Assembly (NCBI RefSeq): GCF_900108405.1
Contig: NZ_FNXG01000002.1
Coordinates: 806,001 to 870,000, forward strand
From: Paracoccus alkenifer
Lineage (GTDB): Bacteria; Pseudomonadota; Alphaproteobacteria; Rhodobacterales; Rhodobacteraceae
DNA: 64,000 bases
Direction: 5' to 3'
The notes beneath the pieces are model-generated. The model had not been told where the DNA came from, did no database searches, and worked only from the letters and a program-made list of their open reading frames with translations. The position numbers and the translations under genes are program-made. Of the stretch, positions 46,401-54,345 are shown piece by piece (positions within the stretch are counted from its first letter, which is position 1; each line of letters begins with the position of its first letter).

Positions 46401-46852
46401 ACCGGCTCGCCCAGCCGGCGCACGGCGCGGCGCAGCGTGCCCGCGATGCCGGCCTGATCGTCGTCCAGCACCTTGCCGGTCAGCATCAAGGCCCAGGTCG
46501 AGGCGTTGACGAGGCTGGACGACGCCTCGCCCAGATGCCGGCCCCAGTCCGAGGGCGCGATCTTGTCCTCGATCAGCGCGTCGATGGTCAGCTTGTCGGG
46601 GACGCGCAGCATCGCCTCGGCCAGGCACATCAGCGCCACCCCCTCGCGCGTGGACAGCCCGTATTCGGCCAGGAAATGTTCCATCATCGTGGGCTTGGCC
46701 TCGGCGCGGATGCGGCGCACCAGATCGGCGGCGCGGGCGGTGATCGCGGCGCGATCGGCCGGCGACAGCGCCGCCTGCGCGACCAGCCCCCGCAGCAACC
46801 CTGCCTCATCGGCGAATTTCGCGTCGGTGCCGAACTGGCTGATGCTGGACAT
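43448..46852 (-). CDS. putA: Bifunctional proline dehydrogenase / P5C dehydrogenase
   Basis: Converts proline to glutamate in two steps. The 1,134-residue protein has no N-terminal ribbon-helix-helix DNA-binding domain, so it is not its own repressor. Order: proline dehydrogenase barrel (~50-480, with YDMLGEAAMT, MVRLVKGAYWD and the RFEFQRLHGMG region), then aldehyde dehydrogenase (~500-1000) with WGAISPWNFPLAIFTGQ, catalytic Glu in ETGGLNA and catalytic Cys in SAGQRCSALRCLY, and a short C-terminal domain. AAGGGAAAA precedes the start at 46852. A divergent Lrp-family gene is its likely activator. Confidence 0.96.
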   Translation of the reverse strand: MSSISQFGTDAKFADEAGLLRGLVAQAALSPADRAAITARAADLVRRIRAEAKPTMMEHFLAEYGLSTREGVALMCLAEAMLRVPDKLTIDALIEDKIAPSDWGRHLGEASSSLVNASTWALMLTGKVLDDDQAGIAGTLRRAVRRLGEPVIRTAVGRAMKEMGRQFVLGQTIEAALERASKHEAQGYTYSYDMLGEAAMTGADAARYDRAYSDAIAAIAKACTKGSVEENPGISIKLSALHPRYEVAQEARVMAELVPVVLKLARQAKAAGMGMNIDAEEQDRLVISLRVIEAVLADPSLAGWDGFGVVVQAYGKRAGQTIDWLHALAQRLDRRIMVRLVKGAYWDTEIKHAQVEGLPGFALFTSKVATDVSYIANARKLIGYADRIYPQFATHNAQTVAAILEMAGSETRFEFQRLHGMGERLHDIVLRDHRSRCRIYAPVGAHRDLLAYLVRRLLENGANSSFVNQIVDEAITPQEIARDPFDAIEGARPPLGLVAPSALFGASRPNSAGFDLTDEETLSRIYAARELAIPDAMPLTVSEPTGRMQDVLNPATGENIAKVLMVDAATATRAIDDARIWDAPAAERAEVLRRAADLYEQHYGAIFAILAREGGKALPDAVAELREAVDFLRYYATEGETCTDAPRGIWGAISPWNFPLAIFTGQIAAALMAGNAVIAKPAEHTPVIAARAVALLHQAGVPKAALQLLPGRGSVVGTALTSDPRVAGLVFTGSTATAQTIARTMAANLAPGTPLIAETGGLNAMIVDSTALPEQAVRDIVNSAFRSAGQRCSALRCLYVQEDIAPHLITMIKGAMDELRLGDPWDLATDVGPVIDPAAQGEIADYIAANAGRILHRLAVPSPGCFIPPTMLQVSGINDLEREVFGPVLHVATFRGEQLDQVIADINARGFGLTFGLHTRIDSRVQEVSDAIHAGNIYVNRNQIGAVVGSQPFGGEGLSGTGPKAGGPRYVPRFFAPATASASVGAWQGQADETRLHSALAAPGSQKLDERLMPGPTGEMNRLTAHSRSPLLCLGPGAEAAAAQVAAVQALGGHAVAADGSLPPEALTRMPQLSAVLWWGDEAQGRAYAQALAEREGEVVQLITGMPDLAHVAHERHLCVDTTAAGGNAALLAG

Positions 46853-46963
46853 GGCGTTTTCCCTTGCTGCGATGTGCAAGGTATAACAGAAACCGGCTAG
46901 CCGATGCGCCCAAAGCTGTTTAACCTGATAGCCGAACGGAACATTTTTAAGGGGATTTTCAGG

Positions 46964-47434
46964 ATGGAGGCAAAACTGGACAGCGTGGACCGCAAGATCC
47001 TGTCAGAGCTGACCCACAACGCCCGAATCCCCGTGGCAGAGCTGGCGCGCAAGGTCGGGCTGTCGAAAACCCCGGTGGCGCTGCGGATCAGGCATCTGGA
47101 AGACATCGGCCTGATCACCGGCTATCGCGCCATACTGTCGCCGCTGAAGCTGGGCCTGACCCATGTCACCTATGTCGAGGTCAACATGACCGACACCCGC
47201 GAAAACGCCCTGCAACAGTTCAACACCGCCGTCCGCGCCATCCCCGAGATCGAAGAGTGCTACATGATCGCCGGCGGCTGCGACTATCTGCTCAAGGTCC
47301 GCTCGCGCGACATGGGTGATTTCCGGCGCATCCTGGCCGAAAAGATCTCGGTCCTGCCCCATATCAGCAACACCTCAAGCCGGGTGTCGATGGAGGCGGT
47401 GGTCGAACAGAACTTCAGCCTCGGCCAGGGGTGA
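46964..47434 (+). CDS. putR: Lrp/AsnC family regulator, probable PutR
   Basis: A 156-residue regulator with N-terminal helix-turn-helix (RKILSELTHNARIPVAELARKVGLSKTPVALRIRHLE in parts, ~7-45) and a C-terminal RAM ligand-binding domain (EVNMTDTRENALQQFNTAVR; CYMIAGGCDYLLKVRSRDM). Divergent from putA with 111 bases between starts. In alphaproteobacteria Lrp-type PutR activates putA in response to proline; the assignment follows from this arrangement. AAGGGG precedes the start; an in-frame ATG at 46904 is less likely. Confidence 0.88.
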   Translation: MEAKLDSVDRKILSELTHNARIPVAELARKVGLSKTPVALRIRHLEDIGLITGYRAILSPLKLGLTHVTYVEVNMTDTRENALQQFNTAVRAIPEIEECYMIAGGCDYLLKVRSRDMGDFRRILAEKISVLPHISNTSSRVSMEAVVEQNFSLGQG

Positions 47435-47527
47435 TGCCCTGCCGGCGTCAGCGGCCAGCGCCCTTGATGACAGCCCCACGCGACCGTGGCGACGGTCCGG
47501 ATCACGGCGAGATCAGCGATGGAAAAA

Positions 47528-47602
47528 TGGCAGCCCGTAGGGGAGTCGAACCCCTCTTTCCAGGTTGAAAACCTGGCGTCCTAACCGATAGACGAACGGG
47601 CC
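47528..47602 (-). tRNA. tRNA-Glu (anticodon UUC)
   Basis: On the minus strand: acceptor GGCCCGT / ACGGGCT, D-arm CTATCGGTTAGG, anticodon stem-loop CCAGGTTTTCAACCTGG with UUC, T-arm GGGGTTCGACTCCCC, G discriminator, encoded CCA. Confidence 0.95.
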
Positions 47603-47734
47603 ACCTTTTGCGCTTGCAGCCTTGCTGCGTTGCGTGGAGCGGTATCTAGGCAATGCGCGCGAGGACCGCAAGCAGAAAGTTTTCGCCCCGGCGATTTATT
47701 CAATCGGCCCGATGCGTTTCATGTGCGGGGCGTT

Positions 47735-49495
47735 TCATGTGCCGGACGGCCCGCCGCCATGTGCCTCGGCGGCGTCGTCCAGCCGCAGCCGGACCCGCTG
47801 GCGCCCGCCCCACAGCGACAGCTCCAGCCGGCCGGCCAGATGGAACCGCCGCCCCCGTGCGCCAAGCAGCGCCGGGCCAAGCGCGCCCTGCATCGCACCC
47901 CAGGCGACCCCGTCCAGCGCCCCTGCCCCGCTGCGGGCACGCAGGCGCAGGTGGCCCTCGCCCATGGTATCCACCTGCTCAAGGATCAGGTCGCTCAGCG
48001 CAAAACGCGGCGCGGGCGCGGCGGCGCCAAAGGGGCCGGCGCGCTCCAGCGCCTCGATCATTTCCGGGGTGGCGGCGCGCGCGTCCAGCAGCCCGGAAAT
48101 CCACAGCGCCCCGGCCGCCCGACCCGCCAGCGCGGCCAGGGCCAGCTCGGACAGCCGCGCCATGGCGGGGGCGATCTGCGCCGGATCGACCGTCAGCCCC
48201 GCGGCCATGGCGTGACCGCCGCCGCGGGCGATCAGCCCCTCGGCCTCCAGCCGCTGCACGGCGCGGCCGATGTCGAAGCCGGGGACCGAGCGGGCCGAGC
48301 CCTTGCCCACCCCCCCCGCGACGCCGATCACCACCGAAGGGCGGCCGGTCGCCTCTTTCAGCCGTGCGGCGACGATGCCGACAACGCCGGGGTGCCAGCC
48401 CTCGCCTGCGGCCCAGGACAGCGCCGGGTCGGCGTGCGATTCGGCCTGGGCAAAGGCGGCGTCGCGGACCAGCGCCTCGATCTCGCGGCGCTCGCGGTTC
48501 AGCGCGTCCAGCTGCGCGGCCAGCGATTCGGCCTCGGCGCGGTCGGTAGCCGACAGGCAGCGCGCGCCCAGATCGGCGCGGCCGACGCGACCGCCGGCGT
48601 TGATCCGCGGTCCCAGAAGGAACCCCAGATGAAAGGCCGAAGGCGCCGAATCGAGCCGCGCCACATCCGACAAAGCCGCCAGCCCCGGCCGCGCGCGGCG
48701 CGCCATCACCGCCAGCCCCTGCCGGACAAAAGCGCGGTTGACGCCCAGCAGGGGGGCCACATCGGCCACCGTCGCCAGCGCCACCAGATCGAGCATCCCG
48801 ATCAGGTCCGGTTCGGCCAGACCGCGGGCGCGCAGGCCGCGGTTCGCCTGCACCAGCGTCAGGAACACCACCCCCGCGGCGCAAAGATGCCCCAAAGCCC
48901 CGTCCTCGTCGGCGCGGTTGGGGTTCACGACGGCCAGGACCGGCGGCAGGGTCTCGCCGCCCTGATGGTGGTCCAGCACGATGACATCGGCACGGCCCTT
49001 GGCCACCGCCAGCGCCTCATGGCTCAGCGTGCCGCAGTCGACGCAGACGATCAGCGCATGGTCGCGGGCAAGCGCCTCGATCGCGGCGGGGTTGGGGCCG
49101 TAGCCCTCGTCGATGCGGTCGGGGACATACAGCGTGGCCTCGCGCCCCTGCGCACGCAGCCAGCCCAGCAGCAGCGCGGCCGAGGCGCCCCCGTCCACGT
49201 CGTAATCGGCAAACACCGCAATCCGTTCACCCGTCACGGCAGCGGCAACCAGCCGCTCGGCCGCCAACTGCATGTCGCGCAGGCGCAGCGGGTCGGGCAG
49301 CAGGTCGCGCAGCTTCGGTTCAAGATGGGCGGCGGCCTCGTCTGCCGCGATGCCCCGCGCGGCAAGGATGCGCGCCACCGGCAGCGGCAACCGGGCGGCC
49401 TGCGCCAGCCCCTCGGCCAGCCGCTCTTGCGCAGGATCGGGACCGGCCCAGCGGCGACCGGTCAGCGAGGATTCGACATTCAGGAAAGCAGTCAT
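47735..49495 (-). CDS. recJ: Single-stranded-DNA exonuclease RecJ
   Basis: 5'-3' ssDNA exonuclease in recombination and mismatch repair. The 586-residue protein has the DHH-family motifs: FADYDVDGGASAALLLGW near residue 95, VDCGTLSHEAL, VLDHHQGG near 170, then DHHA1-type RINAGGRVG and GGGHAMAAGLTV, and a C-terminal OB-like domain. Start ATG at 49495 (MTAFLNVESS) fits the family N-terminus. Transcribed away from glpX by a gap that holds repeat copy F. Confidence 0.95.
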   Translation of the reverse strand: MTAFLNVESSLTGRRWAGPDPAQERLAEGLAQAARLPLPVARILAARGIAADEAAAHLEPKLRDLLPDPLRLRDMQLAAERLVAAAVTGERIAVFADYDVDGGASAALLLGWLRAQGREATLYVPDRIDEGYGPNPAAIEALARDHALIVCVDCGTLSHEALAVAKGRADVIVLDHHQGGETLPPVLAVVNPNRADEDGALGHLCAAGVVFLTLVQANRGLRARGLAEPDLIGMLDLVALATVADVAPLLGVNRAFVRQGLAVMARRARPGLAALSDVARLDSAPSAFHLGFLLGPRINAGGRVGRADLGARCLSATDRAEAESLAAQLDALNRERREIEALVRDAAFAQAESHADPALSWAAGEGWHPGVVGIVAARLKEATGRPSVVIGVAGGVGKGSARSVPGFDIGRAVQRLEAEGLIARGGGHAMAAGLTVDPAQIAPAMARLSELALAALAGRAAGALWISGLLDARAATPEMIEALERAGPFGAAAPAPRFALSDLILEQVDTMGEGHLRLRARSGAGALDGVAWGAMQGALGPALLGARGRRFHLAGRLELSLWGGRQRVRLRLDDAAEAHGGGPSGT

Positions 49496-49567
49496 GGCCC
49501 GCCTTGTCGCCACAGGCCGCGCCAAGGGCAAGATGCCAAAAGGCCACCCGCACGGCGGACGGCCCGT

Positions 49568-49624
49568 CTTTGGTGGAAAAATATCCCGGGGGAGTCCCGA
49601 AGGGACGGGGGCAGCGCCCCCTGC
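49568..49624 (+). repeat. Intergenic repeat, copy F
   Basis: TTTGGTGGAAAAATATCCCG, then GGGGA, a GTCCC-GAA-GGGAC hairpin and a GGGGGC-AGC-GCCCCC hairpin. Only the right half of the core box is conserved; it lies between recJ and glpX. Confidence 0.75.
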
Positions 49625-49640
49625 CCTTACCCCCCTGCCC

Positions 49641-50609
49641 TTACGCGCGAACCGGGTTGCGATAGATCATCCGCCGGACCGAGCCGGTCTTGGACCGCAT
49701 CAGGATGGTTTCGGTTTCGACGAAATGCGGCTCGCGGCGCAGGCCCCGCACGATCGAGCCGTTGGTGACCCCGGTTGCCGAAAAGATCACATCGGCGGTG
49801 ACCATCTCGTCGCGGGTATAGATGCGGTTCAGGTCGGTAATCCCGGCCTTGGCGGCGCGGCCGCGTTCGTCATCGTTGCGAAACAGCAGCCGGCCCCACA
49901 TCTGCCCGCCCATGCATTTCAGCGCCGATGCCGCCAGCACACCCTCGGGGGCGCCGCCGGAGCCCATATACATGTCGATCCCGGTCTTGTCCGATTCGGC
50001 GACATGGATCACACCGGCCACGTCGCCGTCGGTGATCAGCCGGATCGCGGCGCCGGTGGAACGCACCTCGGCGATCATCTCCTCATGCCGGGGGCGCTCA
50101 AGAATGCAGACGGTGATGTCATAGGGCTTGACCCCGCCTGCGGCGGCCAGCGCCAGAACCCGCTCACGCGGCGACATCTCAAGGCTGACCACGTCCACGG
50201 GATAGCCCGGCCCCACGGCCAGCTTGTCCATATAGACGTCGGGCGCGTGCAGCAGCGTGCCGCGGGGCGCCATGGCGATCACGGTCAGCGCGTTCGGCAT
50301 GTCCTTGGCGGTCAGGGTGGTGCCCTCAAGCGGGTCCAGCGCGATGTCCACCTCGGGGCCGTTGCCGGTGCCGACCTCTTCGCCGATGAACAGCATCGGC
50401 GCCTCGTCGCGCTCGCCCTCGCCGATGACGACCGTGCCCTTGATGTCCAGCATGTTCAGCTGGTCGCGCATCGCGTTCACGGCGGCCTGGTCGGCGGCCT
50501 TTTCATCGCCCCGCCCGACCAACCGGGCCGAGGCATGGGCCGCGGCCTCGCTGACCCGGGCAAGCCCGAGCGAGAGCATACGGTCGTTGAAATCCCTGGT
50601 GTCGGTCAT
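49641..50609 (-). CDS. glpX: Class II fructose-1,6-bisphosphatase
   Basis: Gluconeogenic and Calvin-cycle enzyme of 322 residues. The metal/substrate motifs are LDPLEGTTLTAKDMPNAL near residue 85, GEGERDEAPMLFIGEEVG near 58, and TDGDVAGVIHV near 193. Start ATG at 50609. Gene length and motifs are those of GlpX in Rhodobacteraceae; paralogues in Calvin-cycle operons exist but no cbb gene is near. Confidence 0.95.
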   Translation of the reverse strand: MTDTRDFNDRMLSLGLARVSEAAAHASARLVGRGDEKAADQAAVNAMRDQLNMLDIKGTVVIGEGERDEAPMLFIGEEVGTGNGPEVDIALDPLEGTTLTAKDMPNALTVIAMAPRGTLLHAPDVYMDKLAVGPGYPVDVVSLEMSPRERVLALAAAGGVKPYDITVCILERPRHEEMIAEVRSTGAAIRLITDGDVAGVIHVAESDKTGIDMYMGSGGAPEGVLAASALKCMGGQMWGRLLFRNDDERGRAAKAGITDLNRIYTRDEMVTADVIFSATGVTNGSIVRGLRREPHFVETETILMRSKTGSVRRMIYRNPVRA

Positions 50610-50752
50610 CGGTCGATCCCTTGCTTGCAGCAGCCGTTTGATCGGCTCTTAGGCCCGGCCCCCGGTGCCGTCCAGACTGTGCGCGCTAACGGCGCGGGCA
50701 AAGGGCCGGGCGGAAAGGCGCCCGGCTTGAACCCGGCCCTTGCGGTTCCCAG

Positions 50753-51013
50753 TTATGGTTCCGACAACTCCAGCGCCAGCGCGTGGATGCGCGGCACGAT
50801 GTCGCCCAGCGTGCGGTTGACCAGCCGGTGACGCTCGATCCGGCTCAGCCCGGCAAACACCGGGGCGGTCATGCGGATGCGGAAATGCGTCTGCCCGCCC
50901 TCGCGCCAGCCGGCATGACCCCGGTGAAGCTCGCTTTCATCAAGCACCTCCAGCGCGGTCGGCGCCAGTTCGGCCAGTCTTTTGTTCATTTCGTCGGCGA
51001 TAGATCGCTGCAT
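50753..51013 (-). CDS. bolA: BolA family protein
   Basis: An 86-residue protein with the BolA pattern: a helix (EMNKRLAELAPTALEVLDES), SELHRGHAGW, then THFRIRMTAPVFAGLSRIERHRLVN and a final helix. BolA proteins work with monothiol glutaredoxins in iron-sulfur and iron regulation. A second BolA-type gene lies 2.6 kb downstream next to grx4. Divergent from the J-domain gene. Confidence 0.92.
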   Translation of the reverse strand: MQRSIADEMNKRLAELAPTALEVLDESELHRGHAGWREGGQTHFRIRMTAPVFAGLSRIERHRLVNRTLGDIVPRIHALALELSEP

Positions 51014-51086
51014 TGCACCCCTCCCCCCTTTCCATGCGGTGCAAAACCCCTACACTCTCGGTCCCGAGTCGAAAAGAAGGCCTTGA

Positions 51087-51713
51087 ATGACTACCAGCGA
51101 CCCGTTCGATTTCGATATCTCCGCCGCTTCGGACAAGAAACGGCGCTCAAGGGGGCGTCGCGGCATGTCCGGGGCCTTTGAAACCTCGACGCGCCGGTGC
51201 GACAAGTCGGGCTGCTCGCAGCCGGGCCAGTATCGCGCGCCCAAATCGCCCAAGCAGCTCGAGGATTATTACTGGTTCTGCAAAGAGCATGTGCGCGAAT
51301 ACAACACCAACTGGAATTATTTCCAGGGCCAGTCCGAGGCCGAATTTCAGGAATTTCTGGACAACGCCACGGTGTGGGAACGCCCCACCCGACCGTTCGG
51401 CCGGGCGACCCAGGAACAGGCATGGGCGCGCCACGGGGTCAGCGATCCACTGGAAATCCTTGGCGCCAACGGCACCAACCCGGAAATGCGACTGCGCTCG
51501 ACCCGCAAGCTTCCGCCGACCGAACGCCGCGCGCTGGAAATCCTCGACGCGAAAGACAGCTGGACCAAGGCTGAAATACGCAAGCAATACAAGTCTCTGG
51601 TCAAGGATCTTCATCCCGACATGAACGGCGGCGACCGCTCGGACGAGGACCGCCTGCAAGAGGTGGTCTGGGCGTGGGACCAGATCAAGGACAGCCGCAG
51701 CTTCAAGGACTGA
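51087..51713 (+). CDS. J-domain protein with a Cys-containing N-terminus
   Basis: A 208-residue DnaJ-like co-chaperone. The J-domain is at the C-terminus (~150-205): ALEILDAKDSWTKAEIRKQYK, then the HPD tripeptide in KDLHPDMNGGD, then VVWAWDQIKD. The N-terminal half contains basic DKKRRSRGRRGM and cysteines (RRCDKSGCSQPG; YWFCKEHV) that could bind a metal. The HPD suggests it stimulates an Hsp70; substrate unknown. Starts 73 bases from the divergent bolA. Confidence 0.88.
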   Translation: MTTSDPFDFDISAASDKKRRSRGRRGMSGAFETSTRRCDKSGCSQPGQYRAPKSPKQLEDYYWFCKEHVREYNTNWNYFQGQSEAEFQEFLDNATVWERPTRPFGRATQEQAWARHGVSDPLEILGANGTNPEMRLRSTRKLPPTERRALEILDAKDSWTKAEIRKQYKSLVKDLHPDMNGGDRSDEDRLQEVVWAWDQIKDSRSFKD

Positions 51714-51731
51714 CCCCCGGGGGCGCCCCCC

Positions 51732-51797
51732 GCTCTTTCATCTTGCCGCAAATATCCTGGGGGAGGCCCGTCACGGGCCGGGGGCAAAGCCCCCAGC
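51732..51797 (+). repeat. Intergenic repeat, copy G
   Basis: CTCTTTCATCTTGCCGCAAA, then TATCCTGGGGGAG, a GGCCCG-TCA-CGGGCC hairpin and GGGGGC-AAA-GCCCCC. The most complete copy: core box followed by two hairpins. It lies between convergent genes. Confidence 0.88.
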
Positions 51798-51805
51798 CGC
51801 CGCGA

Positions 51806-52753
51806 TCACCGACCCGGACCGCCGGGATAGGGCACGAATTCCGCGTCGTCCCCCGGCGGCAGGCGAAAACGGCCATGTTCGAAATCGCCGGCCTTCCACG
51901 CCTCGCGCGCGGCCTCCAGCCTTTCGCGGGACGAGGCGACAAAGTTCCACATGATATAGCGCGGCCCGTTCAGCGTCTCGCCGCCCAGTGCGACAAAACG
52001 CGCGCCCTGCTCGCCAGCGGTCACGGTGATCTCGTCACCGGGGCGGAACACCATCATCCGGCCAGCGGGAAACTCGTCGCCTGCGATCAGCACCGAGCCC
52101 TCGGTGACGTAAAGCCCCCGGTCCTCGTGGTCGCGCGGCAACGGCAGGCGGGCGCCGGGGGCAAGCACCGCATCGGCATAGAACAGGTCGCTGTGGACGG
52201 TCACCGGGGCCCGTGCGCCCCAGCCGCGCCCGGCGATCAGCCGCAGCTGCTTGCCCTCGGCCTCAAGCACCGGCAGCGCATCCGCACCGTGATGCTCGAA
52301 ACTGCCGGGCGCGTCCTCTTGCGCCTCGGGCAGCGCCACCCAGGTCTGGATGCCGAACAGCGTATGCGGCGCGGCGCGGGTGGCGGCGTCGGTGCGTTCC
52401 GAATGGGTGACGCCGTTGCCCGCCACCATCCAGTTGACCGCGCCGGGATGGATCATCTGGTCCGAGCCCAGGCTGTCTCGGTGCTGAAAGGCACCGCGGA
52501 ACAGATAGGTCAGCGTCGCCAGCCCGATATGGGGGTGCGGGCGCACGTCGATGCCGCCGCCGTGGATGAATTCGGCCGGGCCCATCTGGTCGAAAAAGAT
52601 GAACGGGCCGACCATCTGCCGCTTGGGCGCGGGCAGCGCCCGGCGCACCTCAAAGCCGCCGATGTCGCGGGCGCGCGGCACGATCAGCAGCTCGATGTCG
52701 TCCAGCGCCCCGGCATCCGGGCAGGCGGGTTCCAGATCGGGCATCCAGCTCAT
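51806..52753 (-). CDS. Pirin family protein
   Basis: A 315-residue bicupin. Iron ligands of the first cupin are in RPHPHIGLATLTYLFRGAFQHRDS (~75-98), followed by MVAGNGVTHSE. The C-terminal cupin has LPLPRDHEDRGLYVTEGSVL. Bacterial pirins include quercetinases and redox-linked regulators; the role here is unknown. The start is preceded by AGGAG. Followed 27 bases upstream (on the map) by the pcm stop, same direction. Confidence 0.9.
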   Translation of the reverse strand: MSWMPDLEPACPDAGALDDIELLIVPRARDIGGFEVRRALPAPKRQMVGPFIFFDQMGPAEFIHGGGIDVRPHPHIGLATLTYLFRGAFQHRDSLGSDQMIHPGAVNWMVAGNGVTHSERTDAATRAAPHTLFGIQTWVALPEAQEDAPGSFEHHGADALPVLEAEGKQLRLIAGRGWGARAPVTVHSDLFYADAVLAPGARLPLPRDHEDRGLYVTEGSVLIAGDEFPAGRMMVFRPGDEITVTAGEQGARFVALGGETLNGPRYIMWNFVASSRERLEAAREAWKAGDFEHGRFRLPPGDDAEFVPYPGGPGR

Positions 52754-52780
52754 GGCAAGGCTCCTGTGCAACACATGGGG

Positions 52781-53446
52781 TCAGCGGGGCGGAGCGTCGT
52801 CATCCGCATAGCCGGCGGCGCCAATCAGGGGGACAAAGACCACCGCGCCCATGTCCTCGCGCTGATCCCCCTGCGCTGTGCGGCGGATGCGGACCAGCCG
52901 TTGCGGCGCCCCGATCGGTCCCACCGGCATCACCAGCCGCCCGCCGGGGGCCAGCTGCGCCAGCAGCGGCGCAGGGATGTCCGGGCCGGCGGCCGCCACA
53001 AGGATCGCGTCGAAACTGCCGCCGTCCGGCCAGCCTCGGGTGCCGTCGTCGTGGCGGATCTCGACATTGTCGTAACCCAGCCGCGTCAAAACCCCTGTCG
53101 CGGCGCGGGCAAGCTCGCCGATACGTTCCACCGCGCAGACGCTGGCGGCGATGCGACTGGCGACCGCCGCCGCATAGCCCGACCCCGCCCCGATTTCCAG
53201 AACCCGGTCCGAGGGCGCGATTTCCGCCGCCTGCAACATCATCGCCACGATATAGGGCTGCGAGATGGTCTGCCCCGCGCCGATGGGCAGCGGGTGGTCG
53301 GCATAGGCATCCTCGCGCTGGCCGGGGGCGACGAATTCCTCGCGCGGGACCGACTCCATGGCGCGCAGCACGTGGGTGTCGGTGATGCCGCGCGGGGCAA
53401 GCTGGTCGGCCACCATCCGGCGGGCCTTGACGTTGCGATCCGGCAT
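52781..53446 (-). CDS. pcm: Protein-L-isoaspartate O-methyltransferase
   Basis: A 221-residue SAM-dependent repair enzyme for isoaspartyl residues. Visible: MVADQLAPRGITDTHVLRAM, VPREEFVAPGQRE, the substrate segment LPIGAGQTISQPYIVAMML and SAM motif I LEIGAGSGYAAAV near residue 82. Same direction as the pirin gene and probably transcribed with it. Confidence 0.93.
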   Translation of the reverse strand: MPDRNVKARRMVADQLAPRGITDTHVLRAMESVPREEFVAPGQREDAYADHPLPIGAGQTISQPYIVAMMLQAAEIAPSDRVLEIGAGSGYAAAVASRIAASVCAVERIGELARAATGVLTRLGYDNVEIRHDDGTRGWPDGGSFDAILVAAAGPDIPAPLLAQLAPGGRLVMPVGPIGAPQRLVRIRRTAQGDQREDMGAVVFVPLIGAAGYADDDAPPR

Positions 53447-53642
53447 GACGGCCTCCTTGTGCCCTTATCGGCGTCCCATTATCGGCGTCCCGCCGTCCTG
53501 CCCGGCACGGGGAACCGCGCGCGGCCCCGCACGGGGCCAGCATACCACGAACCCCCCTGCCCGGCCAATGTTCCGCCCCCGGGCTTGCACCCCCACCCCC
53601 CGCGTCCTAAGTCAGGCGTTGGCAAGCTACGGAGGATGCGTC

Positions 53643-53885
53643 ATGGCGATTGAGGCCTTTGAGATCGAGGCGTTGATCCGCGAGGCTTTTCCCGAAGCCC
53701 GCATCACCATCACCGATCTGGCGGGCGACGGAAATCACTATGCCGCCGAGGTCGTGGACGAAAGTTTCCGCGGCAAGAACCGGGTCCAGCAGCAGCGCAT
53801 GGTCTATGCGGCGCTGAAAGGCCGGATGGACGGCCCGAACGGGGAACTGCACGCGCTGGCGCTGACCACTCGCGTTCCCGACTGA
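53643..53885 (+). CDS. BolA/IbaG-type protein next to grx4
   Basis: An 80-residue protein: MAIEAFEIEALIREAFPEARI, then DLAGDGNHYAAEVVDESFRGKNRVQQQRMVYAALKGRM in the core. The GDGNHY motif with a conserved His fits the BolA2/IbaG branch, which binds an iron-sulfur cluster together with a CGFS glutaredoxin. That glutaredoxin is the next gene, 30 bases downstream, which strongly supports the pairing. Confidence 0.9.
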   Translation: MAIEAFEIEALIREAFPEARITITDLAGDGNHYAAEVVDESFRGKNRVQQQRMVYAALKGRMDGPNGELHALALTTRVPD

Positions 53886-53915
53886 ATGCAACCAAACCTT
53901 GGGGATACACCCGAA

Positions 53916-54278
53916 ATGACCGACACCCGCACCGAGATCCAGGAACTCGTCGACGGCAATGACGTCGTGCTGTTCATGAAGGGGACGCGCGATGTCCCGC
54001 AATGCGGATTTTCCAGCCGCGTGGCGGGGGTTCTGAACTACATGGGCGTGGCGTTTCGCGACGTGAACGTGCTGTCCAGCGACGAGATGCGGCAGGGCAT
54101 CAAGGATTTCTCGGACTGGCCGACCGTGCCCCAGCTTTACGTCAAGGGCGAATTCGTTGGCGGCTGCGACATCGTCACCGAGATGACCCTGTCGGGCGAG
54201 CTGGACCAGCTGTTCGACCGCACCGGCGTCACCTATGACAAGGACGCCGCCAACAAGATCCGCGAAGCCAACGCCTGA
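53916..54278 (+). CDS. grxD: Monothiol glutaredoxin (Grx4 type)
   Basis: A 120-residue CGFS glutaredoxin that transfers or holds iron-sulfur clusters. Active site in [14 protein letters not shown] near residue 29, then [20 protein letters not shown] with the glutathione-binding TVP turn. Start at [11 protein letters not shown]; an ATG ten codons upstream touches the bolA-type stop and has no homology. Operon with the BolA2-type gene. Confidence 0.95.
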   Translation: MTDTRTEIQELVDGNDVVLFMKGTRDVPQCGFSSRVAGVLNYMGVAFRDVNVLSSDEMRQGIKDFSDWPTVPQLYVKGEFVGGCDIVTEMTLSGELDQLFDRTGVTYDKDAANKIREANA

Positions 54279-54295
54279 GCATTGCTGCCGCACGG

Positions 54296-54326
54296 AAAAA
54301 AGGGCCGCGGTTTCGCGGCCCTTTTT
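54296..54326 (+). terminator. Terminator after grxD
   Basis: AGGGCCGCG (54301-54309) pairs perfectly with CGCGGCCCT (54314-54322) over a four-base loop, flanked by A-run and T-run, so it works for both convergent genes. Confidence 0.93.
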
Positions 54327-54345
54327 CGTTGTAGCTGCGGGCGGA

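Noticed and set aside
43691..46900. 1,069-residue open frame on the + strand
   Set aside because: It is fully antisense to putA and has the Arg/His/Gln-rich composition usual for shadows of GC-rich genes; no domain is recognisable.
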